Source of the DNA: Schizochytrium sp. TIO01
Lineage: Eukaryota > Sar > Bigyra > Thraustochytrida > Thraustochytriidae
Reading direction: 5' to 3'
Length of the DNA stretch: 64,000 nt
NCBI GenBank assembly: GCA_004764695.1
Contig: SMSO01000036.1
Span: 1,322,001 to 1,386,000 of the forward strand
Below the pieces are notes generated by a model. That model did not search any database. It was given only the letters and a program-made list of their open reading frames with translations, and was not told the origin of the DNA. Position numbers and translations under genes: made by a program. Position 1 is the stretch's first letter. The number at the start of each line of letters is the position of its first letter. Below are positions 11,101-21,994 of this stretch, piece by piece.

Positions 11101-13003
11101 TACAATTACGAACACTACTGTGGGCAAACTTCATCAGCGCAATACACGCGTCCTGTTGCAGAGTAACATCTTGAGGGTAGTTGAGCATGGCCGCAACGAT
11201 GGCTTTTCCAGCCCCGAGATCTTGACAAAGAATCTCACGATTACGGGCCTTACTGTAAGTCAAGGTCATTAACACACCGCATGCACATTTTTGAATAAGG
11301 TTATCTCCAGGATGATTTCGCATGGCCTTAACGACGGCCTCACCGGCCTTGAGCTCTTGCCTAATAAACTGGACATCAAAAGCACCGTTGCAAGTTAATT
11401 TCACAAGCAACATGTACGCCTCGTCTTGCAATGTACGGTGCATGCGCATGGCTTCAAAAATGTATTTTCCAGCTTTGGTATATTCGCGAAGAATGTCACA
11501 ATTACGAGCATTGCTTGTAGCAAGGATTGACAGCACACGACACGCGTCCTGTTGTAGAGTAAGATCTTGTAGATGGTTGCGCATGGCCGCAACAATGGCT
11601 TCACTGGCGTTGAGATCTCCACAAAGGAGATTACAATTACAAACACTACTGTGGGCAAACTTCATCAGCGCAATACACGCGTCCTGTTGCAGAGTAACAT
11701 CTTGAGGGTACTTGCGCATGGCCGCAACGATGGCTTTTCCAGCCCCGAGATCTTGACAAAGAATCTCACGATTACGGGCCTTACTGTAAGTCAAGGTCAT
11801 TAACACACCGCATGCACATTTTTGAATAAGGTTATCTCCAGGATGATTTCGCATGGCCTTAACGACGGCCTCACCGGCCTTGAGCTCTTGCCTAATAAAC
11901 TGGACATCAAAAGCACCGTTGCAAGTTAATTTCATAAGCAACATGTACGCCTCGTCTTGCAATGTACGGTGCATGCGCATGGCTTCAAAAATGTATTTTC
12001 CAGCTTTGGTATATTCGCGAAGAATCTCACAATTACGAGCATTGCTTGTAGCAAGGATTGACAGCACACGACACGCGTCCTGTTGTAGAGTAACATCTTG
12101 TAGATGGTTGCGCATGGCCGCAACGATGGCTGCACCAGCGTTGCAATCTTGACAAAGAATCTTACAGTTACGAGCATTTTCTGTAGCAAGGCTTGACAGC
12201 ACACGACACGCGTGCTTTTGTAGAGTAACATCTTGTAGGTGCTCGCGCATGGCCGCAACGATGGCTTCACCGGCGTTGAGATCTCCACAAAGGAGGTTAC
12301 AAATACGAACACTACTGCGGGCAAACTTCATCAGCGCAATACACGCGTGCTTTTGTAGAGTAACATCTTGACGGTGCTCGCGCATGGCCGCAATAATGGT
12401 TACAGCAGCGTTGCAGTCTTGACAAAGAATCTTACAATTACGAGCATTTCTTGTAGCAAGGCTTGACAGGACACGACACGCGGGCCTTTGTAGAGTAACA
12501 TCTTGTAGATGGTTGCGCATGGCCGCAAGGATGGCTGCACCAGCGTTGAGATCTTGACAAAGAATCTCACAATAATGATCGTTTTCTATAGTAAACTTTG
12601 AAAGCAAACTACAAGCGTTCTTTTGTAGAGTAACATCTTGTAGGTGCTCGCGCATGGCCGCAACAATGGCTGCACCGGCGTTGAGATCTCCACAAAGGAG
12701 ATTACAATTACGAGAATTTCCTATAGTAAAGCTTGACATCACACGACACGCATTCTGTTGCAGAGTAACATCTTGACGGCGCTTGCGCATAGCCTCTAGA
12801 ATTAATGAAGCTACATTGCGACAAAAGACGCCAGAAGACTCGTCGTCAGTGACAACGTTTCGCTGTATGAAGTATCACACTTTTACAGGAAATTGTCCAT
12901 TGTCGAGACTCAGGTGTAGAGTGGTCAAAAATTGTTGCTGCTCTTGGCTGAGAGTGCCTTGAGGCACGGTGTTTCTAGCCCGGCTTTCGTCTGCTGCGCT
13001 CAT
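5102..13003 (-). CDS. Giant cysteine-rich armadillo-like repeat protein
   Basis: The uninterrupted frame 12790-5102 (2,562 residues, TGA stop) is almost entirely repeats of about 45 residues, roughly 57 copies. The consensus is TLQQDACRVLSSLA-x-(5)-NCEILCQDLNAG-A-IVAAMR-x-H. Helix-forming hydrophobic spacing and the AC-x-L / AG-x-x-IV-x-AM pattern match armadillo/ARM-like solenoids, so a protein-binding scaffold is inferred. Cysteines recur at the same 3-4 repeat positions. The frame continues upstream of 12790 into another recognisable partial repeat, without an ATG, to an in-frame TGA at 12877-12875. Beyond it, in the same frame, MSAADESRARNTVPQ starts at 13003. Removing a 24-nt GTAAAAG...ATACAG segment (12886-12863) joins both parts into 2,625 residues; I used that start. 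The last ~400 residues are the most diverged repeats, while the middle is nearly identical at DNA level. There is no signal peptide or membrane segment. Confidence 0.85.
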
Positions 13004-13072
13004 TTCAGAGGAATATTGTGTCTCAGTCTGCCTCCGTTTTAGGTCATCAATCCATGCCTCAGCCTTCGGGGG

Positions 13073-13084
13073 AGTATATATACT
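13073..13084 (-). promoter_or_regulatory. TATA-box-like element upstream of the ARM gene
   Basis: AGTATATATACT lies about 70 bp upstream of the proposed ATG at 13003 on the minus strand. That is a plausible TATA position for a start site near 13045. The reading frame also stays open through it up to 13135 without an ATG, so an upstream exon cannot be excluded. Confidence 0.35.
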
Positions 13085-13598
13085 GTGTCCGGTTACAACG
13101 GTGTTTACTTTGTCTTCGAAGACTTGATCAGTTTAATTAAAAGATACTTAAGAGCGCTTTTGTCGTCTTTATCCCTTAGTTACTAACTTACAAAGTGCTT
13201 GCTCCGCACTTTCTATTCAAGCTCCGCGCTAAGCATTTCCCACATATCGTTTTACAGATAAGCAGGTAGGCTAATTATGAGAGTCATAGTAAACCCTCTA
13301 GGTAAGCTTAGGAAATAAGGAGGTAGGTACCTACCAAGTTCTCTCAAAATACACACCTGATGGCTCGTTCTCTAGACCTTTTAGGATTCCATTCAGACCT
13401 TTCACCATGATCTAGTCACTTCGGCAAGTACTATAGGCCGTATGAGCAGGTATACAGCACAGTTGTCAATTTCACTATATATATGTAAGCCGAACTTCAC
13501 GATTTTGAAAGAGAACTTTTCTCTTTCTTAAAGTTAATAATTACTCCGTGTTACTTTTGGTTTAGAGAATAGCTTTTAAGAGGATAGGTAGGACTATC

Positions 13599-13620
13599 TT
13601 TACTCTCAATTGAGAGTAAA
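13599..13620. repeat. Perfect 22-bp palindrome
   Basis: The half-site TTTACTCTCAA is followed immediately by its reverse complement. Its sequence differs from the equally long palindrome at 3403-3424 on the far side of the ARM gene. Confidence 0.85.
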
Positions 13621-13822
13621 ATCCGATTGATTAAAATGTACTTATTAGGCCTACCGTTCCTTCTTCCTCTCTTTCTTACTCTAGTAAAGGTAGGCAATAA
13701 GTAACTAATAACCAATATCAATAATTATGAACCTCTGTGATGATGATGATGAAAAGAAGTACGAAATTGTAGGTTTTAATTAAAATAAAAACTCTGCTCC
13801 TAGTGATCGTAACAAAGACATA

Positions 13823-13906
13823 GACTTATCTCATTCTGACAATCCAGGATTTCAAGGATCGTAAGACTTGTCTCATTCTGACAATTCAAGATTTCAAGGA
13901 AAGCAG
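13823..13906. repeat. 42-bp tandem duplication
   Basis: Two copies with period 42, starting at 13823 and 13865, each contain CTCATTCTGACAAT followed by GATTTCAAGGA. The period is 14 codons, and the plus-strand reading would be repeated (DLSHSDN) but contains a TAA between copies. It could be a remnant of a repetitive coding sequence. Confidence 0.65.
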
Positions 13907-14035
13907 AGTAATTGGTCTCTACTCAGACTGCAGGAAACGGAGAACTAATATAAGATATGTAAAAGAAGGACCAAATCTGATAATTCAAAACATGGCTTTT
14001 CGACGAGGTTTTCGGGCCGGCATGGCTAACCTGCT

Positions 14036-14510
<475 letters not shown>

Positions 14511-15383
14511 CAGGTTCAGAAGTTAATTCGTCAAAGTTGAAAGGCTTGCAATTCTTGGTGAATCACTTCAAGTATATGATATGCTGGATGTTAGACATCT
14601 CGTAGTCCATCTTGGTGCTGTAGAGCAGGCGTCCTCTGTAATAATGTTCCGTGTTTTAAAATCCTGGAAGGAGGCCTTCGAATACTTTATAAGAACGTTC
14701 AAGCGTTAGTAGTTAAATTACATTCATATGCGCAAAACTTGATCTCTAGATGTCCTTTGGCAACACGCGGACCAGCAATGTCTAGCATACAGTGCTTCCC
14801 TTTTTTTTGGTCGCAATCTTCGCCGTTTTTTAGAAGAGGTGAAAAACAAAACTGTCAAGTTCGACTCTCTTGCTGCTCGTGTATTTAAAAAGCTGGTTAA
14901 TGGTATTTTGGAATGATTTCTGCCCATTTGCATAAAACATTAGACACTATGGCATATCTATGTCATCTCGGGCTTCTTTACAATCTACATATCCACTCGC
15001 ACTGAATTACGAATTGTCTTAAGCCCAAATCAACCTTTAGAGACTCAATCTCTTTGGTTAAAGGAATTTTGGTTCTTTAGGTTTTTCACAAGGTGCGCAG
15101 AACCTCAGAGAGTTTCTACAGCTTCGACGAACTTATTAAGAATCAATTCGCGAGATTTGGAATCGACTTCCAGTCTTCAAATTGAACCCCATGCGAAGAA
15201 CTTCAAGCAGGCATTGCCTATGAGCCACGTCATACGGAGCCAGATTTACCAAAGAGAGCGTCAAATAATTTCGTAGTGATATCTCTCTGTCACAATATAT
15301 CTATCTACTAATGGATACACAGGGCAGAGTTTCCAATAGTACCGGAGCATTTCAAATATCAACCTCAAGGATACGCCCTCCCC
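14511..15383. other. Spacer, no convincing gene
   Basis: About 870 bases. A plus-strand stretch at 14809-14916 reads as an amphipathic 35-residue segment (RRFLEEVKNKTVKF...) but has no start and no continuation. The minus-strand frame 14933-14724 overlaps it. Nothing else is recognisable. Confidence 0.5.
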
Positions 15384-15728
15384 ATGCGCCCAAACTTAGA
15401 ATTCAGTGTCTTACAACAATGTATCTACTCTATAAACTTGGAGACAAACTTCTTCAGCGTGCTGAGAAGTCAAGAAAAGCAAGATGATCCATATGATACA
15501 AGAAATGCTAGTTTTAAGCGTCATTTCAGAAAACGATTATGTATCTCTGAAAATGAAGAAGCCAACTACTACACTGGGAGAGAAAAAGCCCATTACGGAA
15601 CTCAAGAGCTTATGCAATATGATAATATTTGCAGCAGGAGTTCATTAAGATGCAATCATACTTTTTTACTTAAGCGACCCAGGACAACATTTTCAGCCAG
15701 ATCCCATTTTACTCTGCCTCAAACATAA
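15384..15728 (+). CDS. Hypothetical protein, 114 residues (weak)
   Basis: This is an ATG-started open frame ending TAA just before the hairpin array. The product is basic and polar, with no membrane segment, repeats or known motif. Base composition resembles the surrounding spacer, and nothing upstream marks a promoter. It may be chance. I list it only because it is the longest frame in this interval. Confidence 0.2.
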   Translation: MRPNLEFSVLQQCIYSINLETNFFSVLRSQEKQDDPYDTRNASFKRHFRKRLCISENEEANYYTGREKAHYGTQELMQYDNICSRSSLRCNHTFLLKRPRTTFSARSHFTLPQT

Positions 15729-15837
15729 ACAAAGCAGAACATAAGCAAGTTGTAATTCCAAGTTAAGTTTTTTTTCATTTATAATTAAATTCATGAAAAA
15801 ATAAAAGTGGAATGATTATTAAAAATATATATCAACT

Positions 15838-16376
15838 CCAGGGTCGTTAGAAGATCAAATAAAAAATCCCCGCCTTCCATTCCTTTTTTAAACTTTTAAA
15901 AACAGAATGAATGGCGGAGTACACAACAGATAATGTAAGCAAGAACCAGAGAAACCAACTATTTAAAGCAGAAGGGCTCAAAACAACTCGTTGCCGATTC
16001 GCGTCCCCGAAGGGAGCGAATTGCTCATCAATGGCATGTTTCCGACGAGGTCGAAAGGCATGCCGAGGCTTCCCCCAAATTGACAACGAGGTCGACTTTT
16101 CATCGCCCGTAGAAGCTACGTCATCAACTGTAAAGTTGAAAACGGAAGTTGGAAATATAGACTCGATCCTGTAGAGTGTGGTCTAATTTCGATTGTCACT
16201 CTCGATGCGTATGTGGCTCACACCGGATGGCAAACTTACTGCCGTGGGTTGCATATTTATTAATGAAATAAAACGATGCCATTCAATGACAGTAGCTTCC
16301 AAAGTCTGTGGCCAGACACACCAGCGACAATATTAAACCTTGTCTTCCTAGTTATGAATCAAATATTATACCCTGG
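15838..16376. repeat. Hairpin-rich core, copy A (candidate structured RNA or MITE-like element)
   Basis: It is bounded by a 7-bp inverted pair, CCAGGGT (15838-15844) and ACCCTGG (16370-16376). Inside are stem-loops: 15868-15919 (long imperfect stem, CCGCC...GGCGG); 15997-16021 (ATTCGC-TCCC, loop CGAA, then GGGA-GCGAAT); 16033-16064 (GGCATG-TTTC-GAC stem with two bulges); 16108-16120 (CGTAG/CTACG); 16124-16139 (TCAACT/AGTTGA); 16173-16202 (AGAGTG/CACTCT); 16229-16243 (GGCA/TGCC); 16304-16317 (GTCTG/CAGAC, loop TGGC). A plus-strand frame of 87 residues from 15911 differs in frame from copies B and C, which argues against a conserved protein. The strand of transcription is unknown. Confidence 0.55.
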
Positions 16377-16400
16377 TAGCCTAATCAAGATGAGTTTTTT

Positions 16401-17238
16401 AAATTATTCTTTTAAAACTTGGACTTATTATATATGACATTGGGTCACATAAAATTAGTGCTGTTGTAGTCTTTAAGGAAACTAAAACTACGCAGAGTTT
16501 ATGATACTGTACGTAGGAAAGTCCTGTTTCATTTATAATTTTAGAAAACATAGCTCTAAAATTAGTTTTAGCTACTAGATTTGCTACCTTCTGATCCATA
16601 CAATTCACTCCTAATAAATCAAGTTGGCTGCAGGTAATCAGTCCTGTCAATCATCAAGTCACCATCCGAGGAATCAGATAGACAACGTTGATTTATTTGC
16701 TCCTTCTTAAAGACTTTAAAAGATTCATGCCCGAGGAGATGTTTCAAAGGTATAGCCACATTGTGTCACAAGGCTAGTCGTTACGGCGCGAAGTAAACTT
16801 TTAATCAAAAATAAATTAAGCCTCTGAAAATAAGTTGTTAAATGATACATCAAAATTCGTATGAGACTTTAAGCTGCCTTTCAATTATGAACCTGATTTG
16901 ATCTCTCGACCACAACATCAACACAGGAGGTGACATAAGATTGCGATTATCTTCAATCTTTCATACTGCATACACATTCGGGATTCGAGTTGCAAGTCCC
17001 GGATCATCTTCGAACGATAGAACCAACCCTTCAATGCATAATACACCACGGTTACAAACGCAAATGCAACGCCAAATGAATACAAGGCAACAATGGCAGG
17101 ACTTTAAGATGCAAGAGTTGCACCTCGATAACATGAATATTAAACTCAGTAGTATATATCTCTTCTTTTACAAACGTACTTTCCATGCAGAACTCTGAAT
17201 GTTCCATCACCAATATGCGATGCTATTTCATAAATCAT
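16401..17238. other. Diverged spacer of repeat unit 1
   Basis: This is homologous to 17811-18720 but with many substitutions and indels. It has no conserved open frame. The minus-strand frame 16650-16399 has no intact counterpart in unit 2. From about 17020 it becomes nearly identical to the end of unit 2. Confidence 0.6.
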
Positions 17239-17245
17239 ATCAACT

Positions 17246-17783
17246 CCAGGGTCGTTAGAAGATCAAATAAAAAATCCCCGCCTTCCATTCCTTTTTTTAA
17301 ACTTTTAAAAACAGAATGAATGGCGGAGTACACAACAGATAATGTAAGCAAGAACCAGAGAAACCAACTATTTAAGCAGAAGGGCTCAAAACAACTCGTT
17401 GCCGATTCGCGTCCCCGAAGGGAGCGAATTGCTCATCAATGGCATGTTTCCGACGAGGTCGAAAGGCATGCCGAGGCTTCCCCCAAATTGACAACGAGGT
17501 CGACTTTTCATCGCCCGTAGAAGCTACGTCATCAACTGTAAAGTTGAAAACGGAAGTTGGAAATATAGACTCGATCCTGTAGAGTGTGGTCTAATTTCGA
17601 TTGTCACTCTCGATGCGTATGTGGCTCACACCGGATGGCAAAATGGCTGCCGTGGGTTGCATATTTATAATGAAATAAAACGATGCCATTCAATGACAGT
17701 AGCTTCCAAAGTCTGTGGCCAGACACACCAGCGACAATATTAAACCTTGTCTTCCTAGTTATGAATCAAATATTATACCCTGG
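17246..17783. repeat. Hairpin-rich core, copy B
   Basis: It has the same bounding pair CCAGGGT / ACCCTGG and the same stem-loops as copy A. It differs by single-base indels (one extra T in the T-run, one A fewer in TTTAAGCAG) and in the loop of the GGCA/TGCC hairpin (AAATGGC instead of AACTTAC), with the stem unchanged. The plus-strand frame from 17320 is 66 codons (MAEYTTDNVSKNQRNQLFK...), frameshifted relative to copy A after residue 19. Confidence 0.55.
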
Positions 17784-17810
17784 TAGCCTAATCAAGATGA
17801 GAGTTTTTTA

Positions 17811-18720
17811 ATATAATAAATTTATCTTCTATACATGTGTCATTGTACTGGCGTAGACTCACATAAAAACTAGAGTTGCCATTGTTCACGATCTTTAACA
17901 TGCTCTTCATCGCAAGCCGCATATGAGATGCAAGATAAATTGAAAACGTATAGGTTATAAAGCAATATCTAGCCAAGTCCTGCTTGAGTTACAGTTTTCA
18001 AGAAGCACGGCTATAAAAACAATTTTACTACCTCGTTGATCTATATAATTTATCACTTGCAATCAATTAGGTTGGAAACAGTCGGTCTTTTCAATTGCCA
18101 AGGCAATATGCGATGAATCGAATCAGTAGCTTTGACTCCTTGTTCTTACAAACTTAAAAAGTGATGGGTAGAATTCGTAGGAGGAAATGTTTCAAAGGTT
18201 TAGCCACATTGTGAAGAGTTACAAGGAAGTTAACTTTTTTTAAAATAAAGTTTGAAAAATAAATCATTATACAGTAGTACCTCGGCAGATAGACATAATT
18301 AGTAATTAGTAGGCTAGCTAAATATATAGTCTCCAGGATGCAATCTTCAAGTCATGAATTTGATTTAGTTTCTCGATCACAACAACACAGGAAGTAACCC
18401 TAGCATTGCAATCAAATTGAATCCTTTGGATTGGATACAAGGTATTTCACCAAAAAGAGTGCGGGATCGAGTTGAAAGTTTCTGATCATGATCGAACGAT
18501 AGAACCAACCCTTTAATGCATAATACACCACGGTTACAAACGCAAATGCAACGCCAAATGAATACAAGGCAACAATGGCAGGACTTCAAAATGCAAGAGT
18601 TGCACCCAGATAACAAAAAATCCAAACTCAGTAGTATATATCCCTTCTTAAACAAACGTACTTTCCACGCAGAACTCTGAATGTTCCATCACCAATATGC
18701 GATGCTATTTCATAAATCAT
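17811..18720. other. Diverged spacer of repeat unit 2
   Basis: This is a counterpart of 16401-17238. The last ~230 bases (from about 18490) match unit 1 closely, including the run through ACAAACGCAAATGCAACGCC. No gene is supported. Confidence 0.6.
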
Positions 18721-19139
18721 ATCAACTCCAGGGTCGTTAGAAGATCAAATAAAAAATCCCCGCCTTCCATTCCTTTTTTTAAACTTTTAAAAACAGAATG
18801 AATGGCGGAGTACACAACAGATAATGTAAGCAAGAACCAGAGAAACCAACTATTTAAGCAGAAGGGCTCAAAACAACTCGTTGCCGATTCGCGTCCCCGA
18901 AGGGAGCGAATTGCTCATCAATGGCATGTTTCCGACGAGGTCGAAAGGCATGCCGAGGCTTCCCCCAAATTGACAACGAGGTCGACTTTTCATCGCCCGT
19001 AGAAGCTACGTCATCAACTGTAAAGTTGAAAACGGAAGTTGGAAATATAGACTCGATCCTGTAGAGTGTGGTCTAATTTCGATTGTCACTCTCGATGCGT
19101 ATGTGGCTCACACGGATGGCAAAATGGCTGCCGTGGGTT
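18721..19139. repeat. Hairpin-rich core, copy C, 3'-truncated
   Basis: It is nearly identical to copy B up to the GGCA/TGCC hairpin and CCGTGGGTT, then joins unrelated sequence. It therefore lacks the 3' bounding arm ACCCTGG and the GTCTG/CAGAC hairpin. It carries a one-base deletion (CACACGG for CACACCGG). The 66-codon frame from 18802 is the same as in copy B. Confidence 0.6.
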
Positions 19140-20420
19140 TGAACCTTGCTTTGGAATGTAGAAGCAATTCAATCTCTCGTAACCTCTCAGACAAAGCAAC
19201 ATAGAGATGACCATTGACTGGTCCTGAGACAGACTTTTGCCAAGAACCAGTCAAATTTCCTCTCTATCTCCATCGTAATTATAACGAACCAAATATTGGT
19301 TGGCCTTGCAGAATGACTGGCTAATAGACTTGGAAACCCCAAATTATTTCCTCTCGCAGTTGCGGAGGCCAACGAGATGACTCGCTGAGGTGGCTTCCAT
19401 TTGCACATTCAGCATTAACTCTCCTAGATGGCATCTTCAAGCTAAGTTCGTTTGGTTGGCTCTAGCTAGATACAGTGCCAGGGAAGAGTCACGTGACCAT
19501 TGTCAGAAATTCGCGCTGACAACGAAGTTCTGGTCCTTTGATTTACCCACTAAGTCATCATCAGGTACTTATTTGGCATAGCTTATAGAATATTGTCCTG
19601 CAACGTAGCTTTTTTTGGTGGCTTTGGTACAGTTGGGACGTGGTAGTTAGGTTAGACTTGGTGCACACATTCAGAAATCAAAGCTACCCAAAAATGGGAC
19701 AAGTTGCAGTTTTGAAAACCTGAGGTCATACAAAGCATGAAGGACTTTCACTAATGCGAAGGACCAGCACACCCAGCCTAGATTGCCTGTGGCGTAGCCA
19801 GTGTAGTCACTTCAGCTTCTTCTTGTAGTGAAGTTCATTTTTTTAAATCAGGTGTATACTGATCAACTCGTTATTGATGTGCTCAAGAGATCTTGAGACC
19901 TGAGTCGTTCAATTCTATGGAAAAATTTGTTTCCTTATCATGACGAAACTACTCCCAAATATTAGTCCATATTGGCGCTTCTACCCAGGGAAAAGTCTGG
20001 TAAAGATGACATATATATTACTACTTCTATTAGCGAAGCATAAACCTAGGGCTTCTTAATACAAGGAATACAAGACCTGTCAAGAAACATAGCAGGGAAG
20101 AACTTGTAGTTTCTTGGATAATAAACTCTTCATCGTATTCTACGTGTGCACCCTTTGAAATTTGACCCGACGATGAAGACCTATTCCATTTATAAATATC
20201 ACTTTGCTACTAACTGTAGTAGCAATAACTGCGCCAGGACTAGTAAGTAGTTCTCTTATTTAATTAAAAATTGGAGAAAGGAAAGGAAAGATAGAGGAGC
20301 TAGATCGTAGTTCTGCTCAAGAGCTATAATTGTGATGAACCTTTGAGACAAAGACGAAGTTAACGTAGTACCTAGCGTAAACTCCATCATAATTGTAGTC
20401 AATTTATAAACAGAAGTGAT

Positions 20421-20530
20421 CTAAACAAAGAGACACCTTCGAAGCTTACAAATGATCTAACCTGTTTTTAAATCTAACAGGTTGAACGCTTAAACTTCGA
20501 AACATTGCTAGAGGTGCTTCTTTGTCTAAA
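20421..20530. repeat. Imperfect long inverted repeat
   Basis: The outer arms ACAAAGAGACACCT (from 20424) and AGGTGCTTCTTTGT (to 20525) pair. Internally CTTCGAAG-like segments and AACCTGTT / AACAGGTT pair around an A/T loop. The structure resembles a decayed MITE-type foldback. No terminal duplication was identified. Confidence 0.45.
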
Positions 20531-20978
20531 GAAACAAAGACATCTAGGTAAAGGAAAACATGACCTTATGCTGATGTGTTTGTCCAAAAAAAAGTTGTCG
20601 TCTCCATAAAATGCAAGTTCCGCCGTAGTGATGCTGTTACAAACATACAATATATGCGTATTATAGTATGGAGTAAGACGTTACTTCGCTTAGGCAGTTG
20701 AGAATCAATTTGGTGAGTATACATCAGCCCGTTAATGAACCTTTGCTATGAACTCAAAAGAAAATTAAATTAACCTTTTAAGGCGGTTTCATTAACTATG
20801 GAGGGGGGGTATTTGAAATTTAGTGCCCCTGAAAGAGCTCGCAAACACTTTATTAAAAAAGAAACGAGCATCGCTGGCTAGCTCATGACAGGTTTCTTAT
20901 AACGTGTTCATAGCTTTTAGTCCATTGAATGTGGCTAGCTTGTCCTTTAAAACGAACAACACTACACCACCATTGAAG

Positions 20979-21000
20979 GAAATGTGCATCTACACATTTC
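20979..21000. repeat. 8-bp perfect hairpin
   Basis: GAAATGTG (20979-20986) and CACATTTC (20993-21000) pair exactly around a 6-nt loop. CATT/AATG lie outside the stem. Confidence 0.5.
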
Positions 21001-21994
21001 AATGCTCATTTCAAAGTTAGGGCCTAGTGATTGTTTTATAAGTATCCATTGAACCTTTCATAGAAGTAAAATACTCGATTCGTCAGTTTTATACCGGTTT
21101 CCTTAGTTTAAGTCGTTGTAGATTACTCATTAGTACAGATCTACTATTGAGGGGTTTGACTTCATTTAAGGAGAGTACGGGTGCTTTTAAAATGAACATT
21201 GTAGATCATTCAAATCTTGTTGAGGTGTAAGAGAGTTAGTGCAGCAAGTCATATGATCCTGCAACACTGGAAGTTCAGTCCCGCGGGCAGAAAACAAACT
21301 CTAAGACAGAACACTTAGTAACTGTCATTGCAATCAGTCTCGTAAGCAGCGAAGGAACTTCTACTAATCCGAACACTCGGATAAATAGAACCAAAATTTA
21401 GGGTAACTTGAAATATTCGATTAATTGCCCGAAGTTATTATCAAAAGTCAAAGATCATCGAAAGGAACAGTTTCTGGAGAGGCTCATTTCTATGTAGTTT
21501 CGCGTTTCCACAACATCACCTCCCACTTGTAGGCAACACCCCCCGTGGCACCATGATGATATCCCAAGAGGCTGAAAACCGTGTAATATTTGAAAGAAAA
21601 TAAGTTCTACATATTGCGCACGAAACCGGCAAAATCCATTTTTTCTTAAAGCAGCTTTGAATTCACTTAAAGTGAAAATGCTACTTTCCGAGCAGTCTTC
21701 GCTTCAACGCAAATGTAACTGTGCCTCTGCGCGACTTAGCCAGAGCCCGGGGCATCTCGCGTGTAGTCACTACATCCAAGTGAGATCTCATCATGTAATT
21801 AACGCACCTTGTCGTTGGACCTAAAGTCCATCTTGAAGAATTTGCTCTTCATTACAGGTTGAATAAAGATGAAGAGTCGTTCCTACTTGTCTAAGGAAGA
21901 TTTGATCCCACATTATCACCTATAAACAACAAGTGAAAGCGCTGCAAAAGTTTTTCCGAGCTCGTCATGGTGGCCCAAAAGAGCGAGTTATCTT

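Larger units (their letters stand above)
13004..14035. other. Spacer with small repeats, no gene seen
   Basis: About 1 kb of AT-rich sequence between the ARM gene promoter and the dehydrogenase remnant. It holds the TATA-like element, a perfect palindrome (13599-13620), a 42-bp tandem duplication (13823-13906) and a short (GAT)n run near 13738-13750. Confidence 0.6.
15831..19139. repeat. Tandem array of three ~1.4-kb units with near-invariant cores
   Basis: The same segment starting ATCAACTCCAGGGTCGTTAG occurs at 15831, 17239 and 18721, giving spacings of 1,408 and 1,482 bp. The first ~560 bp of each unit are almost identical. The remaining ~850-900 bp are clearly related between units 1 and 2 but heavily diverged. 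Similarity rises again just before each new core: 17000-17238 matches 18490-18720 closely. The third unit breaks off at 19139. Strong core conservation beside diverged spacers implies selection or gene conversion on the core. Confidence 0.9.
19140..21994. other. Gene-poor AT-rich spacer
   Basis: About 2.85 kb with no supportable coding region. The short overlapping frames at 19187-19581 on both strands have no motifs. Imperfect inverted repeats are listed separately (20421-20530 and 20979-21000), and a small TTCACTT/AAGTGAA palindrome lies near 21662. Confidence 0.6.

Noticed and set aside
6340-12330. Many open frames opposite and alongside the ARM gene, some encoding identical peptides at regular spacing
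   Set aside because: They are shadows of the repeat DNA. Their periodicity follows the 135-bp repeat, and the minus-strand 2,562-codon frame explains all of them.
14809-14916. 35-residue amphipathic plus-strand open stretch
   Set aside because: It has no start codon and no recognisable partner exon, and it overlaps an equally plausible minus-strand frame.
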